This document shows, one piece after another, positions 33,637 to 44,308 of a stretch of 64,000 nucleotides of DNA. The translations under genes and the position numbers were made by a program. The stretch is from positions 868,001-932,000 of the forward strand of contig NZ_CP117520.1 of assembly GCF_028621895.1 (NCBI RefSeq), given 5' to 3'. How positions within the stretch are numbered: the first letter of the stretch is position 1; the number at the start of each line of letters is the position of its first letter. A model generated the notes under the pieces. That model did not search any database. It had not been told where the DNA came from and was given only the letters and a program-made list of their open reading frames with translations. The DNA comes from Acinetobacter sp. GSS19. GTDB taxonomy: Bacteria > Pseudomonadota > Gammaproteobacteria > Pseudomonadales > Moraxellaceae.

Positions 33637-34806
33637 TTATAAAATCGCTTTTAAGCGTTGGATGACCTGCTCGCACTGGGCAAGATCTGCGACCAAAGCC
33701 ATACGTACATGGTTTTCACCCGGATTACCCTGTTCAGTATCCCGCGATAAATAACGGCCCGGAAGTACCTTGATATGGGCTTTTTCCATGAGCATCTTGG
33801 CAAAGACTTCATCATTGTCCACTTTCAGCCAGTAATAGAAACCGGCATCTGGTTTTTGTAGAGGCAATAAATGACTGAGTTCAGATTGGAACAAATCGAA
33901 TTTCGCACGGTACTGCTGACGGTTTTCTTCCACATGTGCTTCGTCATTCCATGCTGAAATTGACGCCAATTGGTGTTGAACCGGCATTGCTGCACCGTGA
34001 TAAGTGCGGTATTGCAGATAAGGTTTTAATAATGCCGCATCACCGGCGACAAAACCGGAACGCATGCCGGGCAAGTTAGAGCGTTTTGAAAGCGAATGGA
34101 ACACGATACAGTTTTTATAGTCATCGCGACCCAATTCTGCACACACTTCTAGCAGACCGGTTGGAGCCTCATCAAACCACAATTCCGAGTAGCATTCATC
34201 CGAAGCGATGACGAAACCGTATTGATCTGACAGTGCAATCAACTTTTTAAATTGTTCTTTCGATAACACCGCACCGGTTGGATTACCGGGTGTACAGACA
34301 AAGAGGAGTGCTGTTTTTTCCCAGACTGCAGCTGGTACGGCATCAAAATCACCAAGATAATGATTTTCTTCCGTACAGTTAATGAAATATGGCTGTGCAC
34401 CTGCGAGCAGTGTTGCACCTTCATAAATCTGGTAGAACGGATTCGGCATCACCACATAAGGGGCATCTTCGCGTTTGATCAGGGCCTGTACAAAGGAGAA
34501 AATCCCTTCACGGGTTCCGGAAACGGGCAAGACGTGCTGTTCAGCACTGATGCTATTCAGTTTGAAACGACGGGTCAGCCAGTCGGCAATGCTCTGGCGT
34601 AATTCTGGCAAGCCCTTACTGTTGGGATAGGTCGATAAATGCTGGAAGTTGTCAATAATCGCCTGTTTCACAAACTCTGGTGCAGGATGTTTCGGCTCAC
34701 CAATCGATAACGGAATCAAAGGTAATGCCGCAGGGGTAACATCTTGAAAGAGTTTGTTTAACTTTTCAAAAGGATAAGGATGCAATAATGACAAACTAGA
34801 GTTCAT
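33637..34806 (-). CDS. dapC: Succinyldiaminopimelate transaminase DapC
   Basis: PLP aminotransferase of 389 aa in the succinylase branch of lysine/diaminopimelate synthesis. PLP lysine is in FHSLSKRSNLPGMRSGF; VCTPGNPTGAVLSKEQF and the Arg of ENHVRMALV are also visible. The start region LHPYPFEKLNKLFQDV fits the DapC group. Location beside glnD is common in gammaproteobacteria such as Pseudomonas and supports this over a general aspartate aminotransferase. Confidence 0.88.
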   Translation of the reverse strand: MNSSLSLLHPYPFEKLNKLFQDVTPAALPLIPLSIGEPKHPAPEFVKQAIIDNFQHLSTYPNSKGLPELRQSIADWLTRRFKLNSISAEQHVLPVSGTREGIFSFVQALIKREDAPYVVMPNPFYQIYEGATLLAGAQPYFINCTEENHYLGDFDAVPAAVWEKTALLFVCTPGNPTGAVLSKEQFKKLIALSDQYGFVIASDECYSELWFDEAPTGLLEVCAELGRDDYKNCIVFHSLSKRSNLPGMRSGFVAGDAALLKPYLQYRTYHGAAMPVQHQLASISAWNDEAHVEENRQQYRAKFDLFQSELSHLLPLQKPDAGFYYWLKVDNDEVFAKMLMEKAHIKVLPGRYLSRDTEQGNPGENHVRMALVADLAQCEQVIQRLKAIL

Positions 34807-34830
34807 GGAATCAATACCGAACAGTTGAAC

Positions 34831-37497
34831 TTAATGTGGGATTACCACTTGGCTGGTTGCTTCATCAAGCGCCGCTTTTAATTGTGCAGCGAATTGACGG
34901 GTTTCCGCATCATCCAGCGGGGTGCCATCTTTTTTCGTGACAAAGAAGATATCTTCTGCGCGCTCACCCAGAGTTGCAATTCTAGCAGAATGGATATCCA
35001 AACCCTGCATCATAAACAATCCACCGACGCGTGCCAGTAAACCTGGCTGGTCAAGTGTTGAAATTTCCACCATATTCTGCTGTAAAGCAGGGTTGAGGGT
35101 AATATCAACGGTGGTTTCCACCTCAAAATGACGCAATTGACGCGGGATACGGCGTTGCATTAATCCTGGATATTTTTCTGATTCGCTCAAGGCGCTGACC
35201 AGTGCATGAATCACCGTGTCTTCACGTTCAGGATCGGTGAGCAAGGTACCAAAACGGTCTAGCACCACGTAGGTATCTAGACTGAAGGCTTTAGTTGCCG
35301 TGATAATCCGTGCATCCTGTACATCGAGATCCATGCGGTCGAGCACGGCGACTGTGGTGGCAAACAGGTTGGGCTTATCTTGGGTATAAATAAAGATCTG
35401 AACCGCGTCCTGTGCCGATTTACGGTGCGCACGCATCAAGACCAGTGGTGCTGGATTGTTGCCATGCTGCAGGATGGCACGGGTGTGCCAGGCAATTTCA
35501 TCCGCCGATTCTTTCAGGAAGTATTCATCACCCAGTTCATGCCAGACTTTTTCGACTTCATCGAGTGAAAACTCCTCAACCAGCAATTCACTGGCCGCGA
35601 ATTTGGTGTCTTCAATCAGCATTTGATAGTTTACTGGACGGCCTAAACCGGTGCGGATGACATCACGGGCATGGGTATACAGTTGACGCATCAGTGAAGC
35701 ACGCCAGCTGTTCCAGAGTTTGGGATTTGTCGCATTGATATCCGCCACAGTCAGGGTATACAGATAATCCAGATGTTCCATATCCCCGAGTTTTTCGGCA
35801 AAAGCCTGCACCACATCCGGATCGGAAATATCTTTTTTCTGCGCGGTTAATGACATTAACAGGTGATTCTGGATCAGCCAGGCAACCAGTTGACACTCGC
35901 GTTCACTAAAGCCGTGTGCACGGCAGAATTCAATCGCATCGACTGCACCGAGTTCACTGTGGTCACCACCACGGCCTTTGGCAATATCATGGAATAGCGC
36001 AGCAAGAAAGACGATGTCAGGGCGTGCCAAACGCTGGAAAACCGAACTTACGACTGGAAAGTCTTTGGCAAATTCCGGTGCCTTGAAACGGCTGAGATTG
36101 CGCAGCAACAATAAAGTATGGGCATCAACCGTGTAGATATGAAACAGGTCGTACTGCATCAGACCAACAATCTGGCCAAATGCCGGAATGTAATTGCCCA
36201 GTACGCCATAACGTTTCATTGCCACCAGCGTGTCATATAGTCGCTGGGGAGATCGGATGATGGCCATGAATAGAGCCTGATGTTCCGGATTGTTGCGGAA
36301 GCTCAGGTCAATCCGCTTGGCTGCCAAAGTGACCAGACGCAGGGTACGCGCACGGATACCTTCGATATCCGGCCGATTAGCCAACAGGTAGAACAATTCC
36401 AGAATGGCACTTGGATTTTCGGCAAACACTTTATGATGTTGTACTGCCAATTTCCCATCCACCAGCTTGAAGTTCTGGTTGATCTCTTCAATTTGACGTT
36501 CATAGTTGGGCAGACGTGGGGTAATGACCGATTCGTTAAAATAGGCCAATAGCATTTCATTCAGGGTTGAAACCTGTTGCGCAGTACGGTAATAGCGCTT
36601 CATGAACTGTTCAATTGGATAATTCGGATGCTGATCATCCTGACGGACATAACCGAATTTCGCGGCAATTTCACGCTGATAATCAAATAACAGACGGTTT
36701 TCATCCCGCTTGGTTAAACGGTGCAGATGATGACGGATTTCCCACAAGAAACTTTCCGCTTCTTCCAGTACGCCCAGCTCAAACTCCGAGATAAAGCCCA
36801 GATGCACCAAATCATAAATGCGGTTGACCCGGAAATGCCGTTTGGCAATCCAGCCAATCTGATTAATGTCCCGCATGCCACCCGGTGCATTTTTAATGTC
36901 TGGCTCCAGATTGCTCTCGGTATTGTTATGTTGCGCATAACGTTTGGCCTGTTCTGCCATTTTGGCATCGTAAAAGGTTTTATCGGTCCAGCTTTTCGAC
37001 ACAATTTTGCGTGGCCATTTCGCCAACAGGCTGTTACCGGTAATCAGACGGGCTTCAATCAGCGCCGTGGCAACAGTCAGATCACTGGTTGCTGCATCGA
37101 CACAGTCACGAATCGTGCGGACACTGATCCCGGGTTTAAAATTGCCGACATCCCAGAGTGATGAGATAAAAGTGGAAATCAGCTGTTCCCGCTCGGGCGT
37201 GATTTCATCTTCTGACAAAATCATGATATCGACATCCGAGTAAGGGAGCATTTCCCGACGACCGTAACCACCCACTGCAAACAGGCCGAGATTGGTCTGA
37301 TCCAGTCCGGCATGTTGCCACAAGAAAATCAGGGCTTCATCGATCAGGTTGGAACGGGTATTCACCACGTCCCGAATGGATTGCCCACTTTCAAAACCAT
37401 CCTGAAGCTGCTTCTCGACATCAGTACGCCATTGGTTAATGGCGTGGATGTCATGGTTACTCTTGACGTAATTCAGCAGAGGAGATGTGTTGATCAT
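34831..37497 (-). CDS. glnD: Bifunctional uridylyltransferase / uridylyl-removing enzyme GlnD
   Basis: Nitrogen sensor that uridylylates PII proteins when glutamine is low and removes UMP when it is high. The 888-aa protein has the nucleotidyltransferase motif [17 protein letters not shown] near residue 77, the HD domain motif [20 protein letters not shown] near residue 500, and two C-terminal ACT domains ([16 protein letters not shown] and [16 protein letters not shown]). It is followed by dapC 24 bp away, so the two are probably co-transcribed. Confidence 0.97.
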   Translation of the reverse strand: MINTSPLLNYVKSNHDIHAINQWRTDVEKQLQDGFESGQSIRDVVNTRSNLIDEALIFLWQHAGLDQTNLGLFAVGGYGRREMLPYSDVDIMILSEDEITPEREQLISTFISSLWDVGNFKPGISVRTIRDCVDAATSDLTVATALIEARLITGNSLLAKWPRKIVSKSWTDKTFYDAKMAEQAKRYAQHNNTESNLEPDIKNAPGGMRDINQIGWIAKRHFRVNRIYDLVHLGFISEFELGVLEEAESFLWEIRHHLHRLTKRDENRLLFDYQREIAAKFGYVRQDDQHPNYPIEQFMKRYYRTAQQVSTLNEMLLAYFNESVITPRLPNYERQIEEINQNFKLVDGKLAVQHHKVFAENPSAILELFYLLANRPDIEGIRARTLRLVTLAAKRIDLSFRNNPEHQALFMAIIRSPQRLYDTLVAMKRYGVLGNYIPAFGQIVGLMQYDLFHIYTVDAHTLLLLRNLSRFKAPEFAKDFPVVSSVFQRLARPDIVFLAALFHDIAKGRGGDHSELGAVDAIEFCRAHGFSERECQLVAWLIQNHLLMSLTAQKKDISDPDVVQAFAEKLGDMEHLDYLYTLTVADINATNPKLWNSWRASLMRQLYTHARDVIRTGLGRPVNYQMLIEDTKFAASELLVEEFSLDEVEKVWHELGDEYFLKESADEIAWHTRAILQHGNNPAPLVLMRAHRKSAQDAVQIFIYTQDKPNLFATTVAVLDRMDLDVQDARIITATKAFSLDTYVVLDRFGTLLTDPEREDTVIHALVSALSESEKYPGLMQRRIPRQLRHFEVETTVDITLNPALQQNMVEISTLDQPGLLARVGGLFMMQGLDIHSARIATLGERAEDIFFVTKKDGTPLDDAETRQFAAQLKAALDEATSQVVIPH

Positions 37498-37525
37498 AGA
37501 AAGTGAGTCCGTAAATATAAAAATC

Positions 37526-38734
37526 CTATTGGCTTTGCAGTACGCTGACCTGATCGGCCGTTTGCTGCGCTAGCTCACGTGCTTGTTCGGTGGTCGCTGC
37601 ACGTGCGGTCGCAACACCCATGCGGCGACGTTTAAAGCCTTCCGGCTTGCCAAACAGGCGTAAGTCGGTATCTGGATGAGCTAAAGCAAGATTTAGGCCA
37701 GTGTATTGCAGGTTTTGGTCATCCACACCCGCATAAATCACTGCACTCGCCGCTACACTATGTCGAGCTGTGTTGACTGGCAAGCCTAAAATTGCGCGGG
37801 CATGCAACTCAAATTCACTTTGATATTGCGAAGCTAACGTGACCAAACCGGTATCATGTGGGCGTGGGGAGACTTCACTGAACCAGACCTGATCGCCTTT
37901 CACGAATAGTTCCACGCCAAAAATGCCACAGCCACCAAGTGCTTGTGTCACTTTCTCCGCAATGCGTTTGGCTTCCTGCAAAGCATTTGCTGTCATCGGT
38001 TGTGGCTGCCAGCTTTCTACATAGTCACCCGCATCCTGACGGTGGCCGATCGGGTCACAGAATTGGGTTTCTATCACACCGGTATGCGGATTTTTGCTGC
38101 GTACGGTCAGCAGAGTAATTTCAAAATCAAAATCGATTTGTGATTCAACGATCACTTTACCCTGATTGACCCGGCCAGCCTGCATCGCATAATCCCAGGC
38201 GGCATCGACTTCAGCAAAACTTTTCACGCGTGATTGTCCTTTGCCTGAGGAGGACATGACCGGTTTCACAAAATTTGGATAGCCAATATCGTCACAGGCT
38301 GCACGGAAACTTTCCAGAGAATCAGCAAAACGGTAGGCCGAAGTTGGCAGCCCCAGTTCTTCAGCGGCCAAACGACGGATACCTTCACGGTTCATGGTCA
38401 GATTGACGGCCTTGGCCGAAGGAATCACGGTAGCTAGTTGTTGCTGTTCAATCTCAAGCAACACTTCGGTGGCAATCGCCTCGATTTCCGGCACGATCAG
38501 ATGGGGGTGTACATTCTGGATTAGCTGTTTGAGCTGTTGAGGATCGGCCATATTCAGCACATGAGAAAAATGTGCTACCTGCATGGCGGGTGCATGATCA
38601 TAACGATCTGCTGCATGAACTTCGACACCTAGGCGCTGTAGGGAAATCACGACTTCTTTGCCCAGTTCACCTGATCCGAGTAGGAGAACTTTAAACGCAG
38701 AAGATTGAAGTGGAGTACCTAAAGTCACGCTCAT
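37526..38734 (-). CDS. purT: Formate-dependent phosphoribosylglycinamide formyltransferase PurT
   Basis: ATP-grasp enzyme that formylates GAR with free formate in purine synthesis. From the ATG at 38734 (AGGA about 9 bp upstream) it is 402 aa; an ATG at 38743 is the alternative. The N-terminal domain has [21 protein letters not shown], the ATP-grasp loop is [11 protein letters not shown], and the metal-binding [14 protein letters not shown] is near residue 285. It is 28 bp upstream of glnD, same strand. Confidence 0.96.
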   Translation of the reverse strand: MSVTLGTPLQSSAFKVLLLGSGELGKEVVISLQRLGVEVHAADRYDHAPAMQVAHFSHVLNMADPQQLKQLIQNVHPHLIVPEIEAIATEVLLEIEQQQLATVIPSAKAVNLTMNREGIRRLAAEELGLPTSAYRFADSLESFRAACDDIGYPNFVKPVMSSSGKGQSRVKSFAEVDAAWDYAMQAGRVNQGKVIVESQIDFDFEITLLTVRSKNPHTGVIETQFCDPIGHRQDAGDYVESWQPQPMTANALQEAKRIAEKVTQALGGCGIFGVELFVKGDQVWFSEVSPRPHDTGLVTLASQYQSEFELHARAILGLPVNTARHSVAASAVIYAGVDDQNLQYTGLNLALAHPDTDLRLFGKPEGFKRRRMGVATARAATTEQARELAQQTADQVSVLQSQ

Positions 38735-38864
38735 GCGAATCATCCTGGTAAAAGTGGTGATTAAGCATAGCAGAACTCACGCGGCTGTTAAGCACTGATT
38801 CACAGAAAAACCAATTTTTTGTTGAATTGTGAGCAGAACACTAAATCTTTAAATTCATTCAACT

Positions 38865-39212
38865 TTACGCTGAAAAAGGCACATAAGTATAGATCAGGCC
38901 ATAGACTAAGGCGGCAGTGAGCGTCGCCGGGACAATCTTCTTAAATTTAAAATACAGCCCGCTTAACACGATAAACCCAAAGAGCATCGCTAAACTTTTA
39001 TTGGGGGTCTCAATGAGCGGCGGTAGGGTCGCGACCACCAGCATCGAACTGATGGCGGAAATGCCGATGCTTCCCAAGGCAATTTTAAGCCAAATCGCAC
39101 CACGTTGCTGTTGATGCTGCTGACGTTTCTGAATGACAAAAAATGGCCCGAAACGTGAAGCAAAATTGGCAATCCCGACCAGTAGGCCGACTAAAAGAAT
39201 TTCGAGATTCAT
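38865..39212 (-). CDS. azlD: AzlD-family branched-chain amino acid exporter subunit
   Basis: A 115-aa small membrane protein with about four hydrophobic segments, the first beginning LEILLVGLLVGIANFASRFGPFFV. It matches AzlD/YgaH partners of AzlC exporters. The start overlaps the azlC stop by 4 bp, as expected for a two-subunit exporter. Substrate is inferred as branched-chain amino acids from the family. Confidence 0.85.
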   Translation of the reverse strand: MNLEILLVGLLVGIANFASRFGPFFVIQKRQQHQQQRGAIWLKIALGSIGISAISSMLVVATLPPLIETPNKSLAMLFGFIVLSGLYFKFKKIVPATLTAALVYGLIYTYVPFSA

Positions 39213-39952
39213 CCTGCATGATCCTCATCAGCAGCGTGGAATAAATAGTGTTTGCATAAACCTGCCGCAATCCCGGCCAAGATACCGATAAAAATTGCAG
39301 CGGAAAGATTGATCCAGTAACAGGCCAATCCCGACACGATTAACGCAACGCTTACAACCAAGGTATGTTTTTTCTCAAAGGCCGCCAGCAAGAAACTCAA
39401 GAATAACGCTGGGAGCAAGAAATCTAGGGCGGCCTGCAAAAATTGTGGTAACTGGCTGACCTGATCAGCAAATAGACCACCGAGTAGCGACCCCAGCGCC
39501 CAGGACATCCAGCTGAACAGACTCAAGCCGAGCATCCAGGATTCAGACCATTGTTGCCGACGCTGTGACAATTGAATCATGCCACTGGCAAAGACTTCAT
39601 CGGTGAGACCCCAGGCCCAGATGGCGGTTTTTTTCAGGTTGAGCCGGTCTTGAATCAGGTGATACAACGCTGGCCCATAAAGTACATGACGGATATCGAG
39701 TGCGATGACGGTCAGTGCCGTGAGCCAGATAGACGTACCACTACCCAATAAAGCCACCACCAGAAACTGACTGGCACCGGCATACATAGAGCAGGATAAA
39801 AATAGCGCTTCCCATGGTGTAAAGCCAAATTGGGTTGCAGATACTCCAAAGGCAAAAGATACAGGTAAGTAGGTAAAAATAATCGCTTGGCTATCTTTTG
39901 CGCCTTGCCAGAAACTGGCAGGTTGGAGAGGAGAAGGATTGTGCTCGGACAC
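39209..39952 (-). CDS. azlC: AzlC-family branched-chain amino acid exporter subunit
   Basis: Membrane protein with six or more hydrophobic segments and the conserved GASQFLVVALLGSG and DIRHVLYGPALY of the AzlC/YgaZ family. A GTG start at 39952 with AAGG 6 bp upstream gives 247 aa, close to YgaZ; the longer ATG version from 40021 adds a Cys-rich tail without family similarity. It forms an overlapping pair with azlD. Confidence 0.87.
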   Translation of the reverse strand: MSEHNPSPLQPASFWQGAKDSQAIIFTYLPVSFAFGVSATQFGFTPWEALFLSCSMYAGASQFLVVALLGSGTSIWLTALTVIALDIRHVLYGPALYHLIQDRLNLKKTAIWAWGLTDEVFASGMIQLSQRRQQWSESWMLGLSLFSWMSWALGSLLGGLFADQVSQLPQFLQAALDFLLPALFLSFLLAAFEKKHTLVVSVALIVSGLACYWINLSAAIFIGILAGIAAGLCKHYLFHAADEDHAG

Positions 39953-40051
39953 GCTGCACCTTGCGGGAAAAATTGAACAACAGGTCAAAAGATTGAGTAT
40001 TGTAGCTGAATTCACTAGCATAGTGCCGAAATGTTTGTGAGGACGATTGGG

Positions 40052-40531
40052 ATGTGGGCAACAAAGCGAAGTTTTAACTGTGCCGTTGTCGTGCTGGCAC
40101 TAGCAGGTGGTTTGCAGGCATGTGGAAACTCTGGTCAGGAACCGCGGGAAAAGACCGAGATCAAACCGGCGCCCAAATTGAGTAATGACGCGACAGCATA
40201 TGCTCAGCAGGCCTGGAAACTGATCAATCAAGTAGATCCTTATGTATACCGTGCCCAGCGCAATCTGCTTGAAGAGAAAGTGCGTAAACCCGTCCGTCAA
40301 CTCAGTACCGACTGGCGCATTAACGTCAAAATGACCGACTCGGTAACCGAAGGTAAATATGCCCTGTGTCGTAAGGCTCTGACCAGTTTGGATATTTGGG
40401 CTCGTGACATTCTGGAAAATCGTCATGATGTGGCACAGAAGAAAGCAGACTATGAACGGGATAAAGCCCAGTGTAAAAATGCCATCGATAATCCGGCATT
40501 AGGCAATACTGATCCGAAAAAGAAAGGTTAA
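40052..40531 (+). CDS. Small lipoprotein of unknown function
   Basis: A 159-aa protein from the ATG at 40052 (GAGGA about 8 bp upstream; ATG 40031 is possible). The signal ends LAGGLQAC, a lipobox. The mature part is charged and probably helical (YVYRAQRNLLEEKVRKPVRQ, HDVAQKKADYERDKAQC) with four or so Cys-containing positions. I do not recognise a family domain. It diverges from azlC and ends at a good terminator. Confidence 0.65.
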   Translation: MWATKRSFNCAVVVLALAGGLQACGNSGQEPREKTEIKPAPKLSNDATAYAQQAWKLINQVDPYVYRAQRNLLEEKVRKPVRQLSTDWRINVKMTDSVTEGKYALCRKALTSLDIWARDILENRHDVAQKKADYERDKAQCKNAIDNPALGNTDPKKKG

Positions 40532-40537
40532 ACAAAC

Positions 40538-40562
40538 AAGCCCACGTTTATGTGGGCTTTTT
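40538..40562 (+). terminator. Terminator after the small lipoprotein gene
   Basis: AAGCCCAC / GTGGGCTT stem with a 6-nt loop and TTTTT, 7 bp after the stop. Confidence 0.88.
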
Positions 40563-40591
40563 AATCGCTCAAGATCACTTGGTATTGAGGT

Positions 40592-41530
40592 TTAAAAGGG
40601 TGAGGGAACAAAATGTAGAATAGCCGCAATCACCAATAAGGACAGTAAAGTACTTAACATGACCGGTGCCGCACTGCGTTCCGGAATACCGTAAATTTGC
40701 CCATAAATACCAAAGGCACTTGCCATCGGCAGTGCCGCCAAAATGATTCCTGCATACAGCATTTGCGGCGTGGTGGCAGGCATTAGATACAGAGCGGTGC
40801 CAATCACCAGTGGCATCAGTAACAGTTTAATACTGCACATGATCGTCACATCCTGACCAATTTGCTTTAGATCCAATCCGGCAAGATTGGCTCCAATCAC
40901 CAGAATCGCCAATGGTGAAGCGGTTGCTGCGAGTGATTTCAGGGAAAAGGCGACGGCATCCGGCCATTGAATGGAGAGCATTGAGCCGATCAGCCCAAAA
41001 ATAATCGATAAAATCACCGGATTTTTACTGATATTTTTCAGACTTGCATAGCATAGTTCATGCAGGGATTTATGCTGACTGAGACCACTTTCGGCCAAGA
41101 CCAGCATCAGGGTGAGCATGATGATATTTTCAATCATCAAAGTCATGGCCAGATAAGGTACAGCTGCCTGGCCAATCAATAAGGTTAAAACTGCGGTGCC
41201 AATAAAACCGGTATTGGACATTGAACCGCCAAATCCCATCACGGCAGCTTGGGTTTGCGGCAGTTGAATCCATTTGCGGTAGAGCAGATAGGTGCCAAAA
41301 AATAACAGCAATGAGCCGATCAGGTAGGCAAAAAAATAGGGAGCTTGCCAGATTTCAGCAAATGGCCGGGTGGACAGGGCATGCAATAAAAAAGCAGGCA
41401 GTGCGATTTTAATAATATATTGACTGATCGCCTGAATATGACTGCGTTCCAGCATTTTGAAAAACACACTGCCATATCCAGCCGCGAGAATAATCAAAAT
41501 AGGAAGAATAACCGCAATAATTTGTTCCAT
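40592..41530 (-). CDS. AEC-family (auxin efflux carrier-like) permease
   Basis: A 312-aa inner-membrane protein with about ten hydrophobic helices in two halves. The central GFGGSMSNTGFIGTAVL and the late AILVIGANLAG and LAALPMASAFGIYGQIYG are typical of AEC/MdcF-type transporters. Substrate is unknown; related proteins move malonate, malate or other small acids. Single gene. Confidence 0.85.
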   Translation of the reverse strand: MEQIIAVILPILIILAAGYGSVFFKMLERSHIQAISQYIIKIALPAFLLHALSTRPFAEIWQAPYFFAYLIGSLLLFFGTYLLYRKWIQLPQTQAAVMGFGGSMSNTGFIGTAVLTLLIGQAAVPYLAMTLMIENIIMLTLMLVLAESGLSQHKSLHELCYASLKNISKNPVILSIIFGLIGSMLSIQWPDAVAFSLKSLAATASPLAILVIGANLAGLDLKQIGQDVTIMCSIKLLLMPLVIGTALYLMPATTPQMLYAGIILAALPMASAFGIYGQIYGIPERSAAPVMLSTLLSLLVIAAILHFVPSPF

Positions 41531-41663
41531 GTGTCCATCGCTTTAGCGTCCTGCAAAGCTGATTATTTCATTCTTTTCGCTGCAGCGGGAGATAAATCAG
41601 GTATATCGTTATATTTAAAAAGTAAGGCTGCTGTAGCCTCGCGAGGATTTTAGTGATGCTGTT

Positions 41664-41695
41664 AAAAAATAAGCTCCGATCGGAGCTTATTTTTT
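41664..41695. terminator. 32-bp palindromic terminator after ychF
   Basis: AAAAAATAAGCTCCGA and its perfect complement abut with no spacer, then run into T/A. On the minus strand it follows the ychF stop by 11 bp. Confidence 0.8.
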
Positions 41696-41706
41696 ATGCA
41701 TTTAAC

Positions 41707-42798
41707 TTAGACGTTAAAGCGGAAATGTAAAACATCGCCGTCTTGTACTACGTAAGTTTTACCTTCAAGGCGCCATTTTCCAGCTTCTTTGGCACCATTT
41801 TCACCGTTGTACTGCACGAAGTCGTCATAGGCGATACATTCTGCACGGATAAAACCTTTTTCGAAATCCGTATGAATGACACCGGCTGCTTGTGGTGCTG
41901 TTGCCCCTACTTTCACAGTCCATGCACGCACTTCTTGTACACCCGCAGTAAAGTAAGTCTGTAAGCCTAACAGTTTATAACCTGCACGGATCACCACGTT
42001 CAGGCCTGGCTCTTCCATACCCATTGCTTCTAAGAATTCTGCGCGTTCATCTTCTTCAAGCAGAGAAATTTCAGCTTCGATCTGGTTACATAGCGGAACC
42101 ACAATCGCATTTTCTTCTTCTGCCAGTTTTTTCACTGCATCCAAATGTGGATTGTTTTCAAAGCCATCTTCCGCCACGTTCGCAATATACATGGTTGGTT
42201 TTAAGGTTAATAAACCGTAACCACGCAACAATTTACGTTCATCATCTGATAAATCAGCGGCACGTGCAGGTTTACCTTCATCGAGTAATGGCAGGATTCT
42301 TTCCAATACGGCTTTGGTCGCGATAGCTTCTTTATCACCACCTTTGGCTGTCTTGGTCAGGCGCGTAATCGACTTGTTTACGGTGTCTAAATCAGACAGG
42401 GCAAGTTCCGTATTGATGGTGGCAATGTCATCGAGTGGGTCAATTTTACCATTTACGTGAATTACGTTTTCATCTTCAAAACAACGAACCACATGGGCAA
42501 TCGCATCTGTTTCACGAATGTTGGCCAAGAACTGGTTACCCAAACCTTCACCTTTAGAAGCACCTGCGACCAGACCGGCAATATCCACGAATTCCATAGT
42601 CGTTGGCAGGATGCGTTGTGGTTTAACAATCGCTGCAAGTTTGTCCAGACGGGTATCCGGCACAGGGACAATCCCGGTATTTGGTTCAATGGTACAGAAC
42701 GGGAAGTTTTCTGCCGCAATTGCAGCTTTGGTTAAGGCATTGAAAAGTGTAGATTTACCTACGTTTGGTAAGCCGACAATACCACAATTAAAACCCAT
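41707..42798 (-). CDS. ychF: Redox-regulated ATPase YchF
   Basis: Obg-family P-loop protein that prefers ATP and binds the ribosome; in E. coli it is linked to oxidative-stress response. From the ATG at 42798 it is 363 aa, the same as E. coli YchF (an upstream ATG adds four residues). G1 is [14 protein letters not shown] near residue 8, G3 is [20 protein letters not shown], and the C-terminal TGS domain has the expected [20 protein letters not shown]. Confidence 0.98.
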   Translation of the reverse strand: MGFNCGIVGLPNVGKSTLFNALTKAAIAAENFPFCTIEPNTGIVPVPDTRLDKLAAIVKPQRILPTTMEFVDIAGLVAGASKGEGLGNQFLANIRETDAIAHVVRCFEDENVIHVNGKIDPLDDIATINTELALSDLDTVNKSITRLTKTAKGGDKEAIATKAVLERILPLLDEGKPARAADLSDDERKLLRGYGLLTLKPTMYIANVAEDGFENNPHLDAVKKLAEEENAIVVPLCNQIEAEISLLEEDERAEFLEAMGMEEPGLNVVIRAGYKLLGLQTYFTAGVQEVRAWTVKVGATAPQAAGVIHTDFEKGFIRAECIAYDDFVQYNGENGAKEAGKWRLEGKTYVVQDGDVLHFRFNV

Positions 42799-43126
42799 GA
42801 AATGACTCACAACGTGTTATTTAAAAATTGCCGCCGATTTTACATGAAAGTCAGGATAAAGTCAGGTCAGAGCGGGAGGTTTATCTGAACCTGAAGAAAA
42901 TCAACGGGTTTTGTTAATGGGATGAATCATCCATCGCTTTCTAGATGAATGAGTCGAGAGATCAGAGCCAACATGGGATAAAAGTTAAAAATCAGCGGAT
43001 CAAAACGAATCTAAATTGCATGATTTTTGAGTGAAAATCACATTGTATTTACCTAGGGGGATGACTACAGTATCGCTATCCGATCATTACGATCTTCTTG
43101 GCCTGACCGAATTCTCTGGAGCGATT
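42799..43126. other. Divergent intergenic region ychF / GST gene
   Basis: 328 bp without a supported gene. An in-frame upward extension of the GST gene to 43031 exists but has no ribosome site or family similarity. No repeats or clear promoters were assigned. Confidence 0.5.
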
Positions 43127-43891
43127 ATGCGTGTGTTGTACCAGTTTCCCTTGTCTCACTTTTGTGAGAAAGCTCGCTGGTTGCTCGATCATAAAGAGCT
43201 GGATTACGTGGCACAAAATCTGGTGCCCGGTTTGCATCGTGCCTTTGCTCAATTGAAAACTGGCCAGAACAAATTGCCCATTTTAAAAGATGGCGAACGT
43301 TATATCGCAGACTCGACTGAAATAGCCTTGTATCTGGATCAAACTTATCCGGAACATGCCTTGTTGCGTGCTGATCCGAAATTACGAGAACAGGGGCTGG
43401 CGATGAACCAATTGGCCAATGAATTGGGTTCACATGTGCGACGCTGGACTCTGGCGCATAGCTTGTCTGAAAGTGATGAACCCTTGGAAATTATTTTGGG
43501 GGAAAAAGGCTATTTGCGCCAGTTGGAAAAATTTTCCAAGCCTTTATTAAAAAGCTGGATTTCAAAAAGCTACCGTTTGGATGAGCCTAGTGTTGATCAG
43601 TCCAAACAGCGTATGGATGAATTGATCCAGCAACTCAATCAGGTTCTGATTGCCAACCATGGTCGCTATCTGGTTGGGGATCGCTTTGGACTGGCGGATA
43701 TCGCGGTGTGTGCAATGTTGGCTCCAATTCTGGAACTTGCAGGAACACCGTGGGAAAAAGAGCAGGGCGAAAGCTGCTCATTACCAGCCCAAGCATTTAA
43801 AGAGCATTTGCTGAGTTTGCCTTTAGGTCAATATGTACAGCGTATTTACCAGACTGAACGCAATGCCCGTGTTGACTGGCGTGGAGTTTAA
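43127..43891 (+). CDS. Glutathione S-transferase family protein
   Basis: A 254-aa protein from the ATG at 43127, chosen because GGAG lies 6 bp upstream and the protein then begins MRVLYQFPLSHFCEKARWLL, the thioredoxin-like domain with a catalytic-region Ser/Cys pair. ADSTEIALYLDQTYP is the glutathione gamma-glutamyl-binding turn. The helical C-terminal domain has GRYLVGDRFGLADIAVCAML. Substrate unknown. A terminator follows. Confidence 0.9.
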   Translation: MRVLYQFPLSHFCEKARWLLDHKELDYVAQNLVPGLHRAFAQLKTGQNKLPILKDGERYIADSTEIALYLDQTYPEHALLRADPKLREQGLAMNQLANELGSHVRRWTLAHSLSESDEPLEIILGEKGYLRQLEKFSKPLLKSWISKSYRLDEPSVDQSKQRMDELIQQLNQVLIANHGRYLVGDRFGLADIAVCAMLAPILELAGTPWEKEQGESCSLPAQAFKEHLLSLPLGQYVQRIYQTERNARVDWRGV

Positions 43892-43912
43892 AACAACCTG
43901 TATCGCATTTTG

Positions 43913-43936
43913 ATCCCGGTAAGCCGGGATTTTTTG
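43913..43936 (+). terminator. Terminator of the GST gene
   Basis: ATCCCGG / CCGGGAT stem with a 3-4 nt loop and TTTTTT, 22 bp after the stop. Confidence 0.88.
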
Positions 43937-44308
43937 TTGGTACACTTCTTTTAAGATGAATATATTTCTAAATTTATTTGTAAAATAGATAAAAAATTTC
44001 ATTTCATGCTTGGTTTTTTGGAATTTTAGGGAAATAATTCAGAGCAGATGCTGGTACTTTAGACAGTAGGGTGTAAGAGGGATCGAACCGTACAGTTAGG
44101 CTCTTTGGGAGAAGAGGACTAGCTTAGGTCCACAAGATGGCGGTTCGGCTTCGTGAGCAAAGGATCCAGAAGTGAATTTGTAAATCTACGGCTGATCCAT
44201 AACCGTAGGGCGTGAAGTAAACCGAGCGTTTTCCCTTGACCCGGAATATCCTTTCCCAAACTGCCTTCAGATCCATGCTTTAAAAAATAATAATCAATGG
44301 AGCCTCGA
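43937..44308. other. Intergenic region with several nested inverted repeats, possible structured RNA
   Basis: No convincing ORF. Between 44080 and 44208 many complementary arms can be seen. GGATC (44080-44084) pairs with GATCC (44163-44167), and GAACCG (44085-44090) with CGGTTC (44141-44146). Inside lie CTCTT/AAGAG (44101-44116) and GGACTA/TAGGTCC (44116-44130). Next to them is CTACGG/CCGTAG (44186-44208). This is GC-richer than its AT-rich surroundings. It could be a small RNA, a leader of the Lrp-type gene, or a remnant of a mobile element. It matches no RNA family I can name. Confidence 0.35.

Noticed and set aside
43031..43126. N-terminal extension of the GST protein
   Set aside because: There is no ribosome site, and the thioredoxin-like domain starts exactly at the ATG at 43127, which has GGAG.
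44080..44110. Integron attC site or tRNA T-arm in the structured region
   Set aside because: GTTAGGC and GGTTCGATCC occur by themselves, but the partner sites or the rest of a cloverleaf are missing.
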